Positions 63,654-64,000 of a DNA stretch of 64,000 nucleotides are shown here, piece by piece. The stretch comes from Nitrospirota bacterium. Its GTDB lineage: Bacteria > Nitrospirota > Thermodesulfovibrionia > UBA6902. Numbering within the stretch: position 1 is the stretch's first letter; every line of letters starts with the position of its first letter. The stretch spans positions 131,781 to 195,780 of the forward strand of contig JACRMS010000032.1 of the NCBI GenBank assembly GCA_016214845.1. Direction: 5' to 3'. Under the pieces are notes generated by a model that was given only the letters and a program-made list of their open reading frames with translations, did no database searches and was not told where the DNA came from. Position numbers and translations under genes: made by a program.

Positions 63654-64000
63654 CCGCATCTGGTATTTCCAATATCAATCTCGCAATCAAATTCTTAGTA
63701 CTAACGGTTTCTTTTAATTCTAAGAAAGGGCTCTTTGTGATGGGAAGAGGGTGAAAAGTCCGGGATGAAGTTCTCTCTTTTGCTAACAAAGAGGCGTGCA
63801 AAGAATATTAACTCCAAGAACAAATCATTAGCACAATATTATTGTTAAATATTATTTTCTGTTTAAGCAAAGTCAATATGTCCCCTTAAGAGCAAGGGGA
63901 AAATGGCCCCTTGGGCGAGAAGCGGGTTTAGAGGAAATATAAACTTGCAAGGCGTGTTTGCCTTTTGAATTAGCTTTATGAGCTTTCATTTTCCAAGAGC
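63654..64000. other. 3' spacer with structured-RNA-like elements, no gene seen
   Basis: No ORF of note. An 8-bp closing stem CTCTTTGT (63731-63738) / ACAAAGAG (63786-63793) encloses a purine-rich loop. Later, three segments CCCCTT (63882-63887), AAGGGG (63894-63899) and CCCCTT (63907-63912) could pair in two mutually exclusive ways. No known riboswitch class was recognised. Confidence 0.4.

Noticed and set aside
63720..63830. Cobalamin or SAM riboswitch
   Set aside because: Only isolated words such as GGTGAAAA and CCGGGATGAAG match; the ordered conserved core of either class is not present.

Overview
The window is a 64 kb stretch of bacterial chromosome from a Gram-negative organism. LptF/LptG, a complete Tol-Pal cluster, lipoproteins with lipoboxes and a PEP-CTERM protein all point to an outer membrane. 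Quinone genes are of the futalosine (menaquinone) type: mqnE, mqnC and a UbiA prenyltransferase. Gene content and protein style (futalosine route, split b/b' ATP synthase, SSS-type sensor kinase, many B12-type radical SAM proteins) suggest Nitrospirota (Thermodesulfovibrionia-like) or a deltaproteobacterial relative. That placement is inference; no rRNA gene is present to confirm it.

Layout. 1-4.8 kb: dcd (5' end cut by the window), pyrF, a chorismate-utilising PabB/TrpE-type enzyme, rplU-rpmA, obgE. 4.8-9.1 kb: a 58-aa membrane ORF, a pair of palindromic operator-like sites, a receiver-only response regulator and a symporter/histidine-kinase fusion with a small membrane partner. 9.3-15.9 kb: UbiA prenyltransferase, a YncE-like propeller, lptG/lptF, a metallo-beta-lactamase-fold protein, a PilZ-CBM48 fusion, a gene remnant and a HepT-like protein. 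16-21.6 kb: UbiB kinase, a deletion scar joining two broken genes, a phasin-like protein, alaS. 21.8-26.8 kb: two cobalamin-type radical SAM proteins, a proline/tyrosine-rich exported protein and msrAB. 26.9-34.9 kb: protease-TPR protein, DUF3568 lipoprotein, Sua5, YdbH/YdbL-like envelope proteins, Pit phosphate transporter plus DUF47. 35-41.5 kb: mqnC/mqnE, htpX, a PEP-CTERM protein, a PPC/DUF296 protein, a truncated NtrC-type Fis protein, panC. 41.6-48.8 kb: a type III restriction-modification locus (mod, AlbA_2 regulator, res). 49-52.4 kb: ispG, mltG, GYD protein, nitrilase. 52.5-58.7 kb: the F1 and stalk part of an ATP synthase operon (atpF'-F-H-A-G-D-C), without subunits a and c. 59-63.7 kb: tolQ-tolR-tolA-tolB-pal-cpoB, divergent from the atp operon.

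The most striking property is an abundance of short palindromic or inverted micro-repeats of at least eight sequence families. They occupy most spacers, including four of the six junctions of the atp operon, and repeatedly sit inside conserved genes without breaking the frame: PabB/TrpE (two identical-phase copies), MqnC, MqnE, Res and Mod (three sites). In Mod, a DUF559 (Vsr/PD-(D/E)XK-like) endonuclease domain is inserted in frame and bounded by roughly 31-bp inverted copies of one repeat family, so it looks like a mobile endonuclease cassette. Another family appears to have been converted into signal-peptide cores of AtpF, TolB and CpoB. These repeats, and the possible DUF559 link to them, are my main candidate for an undescribed system.
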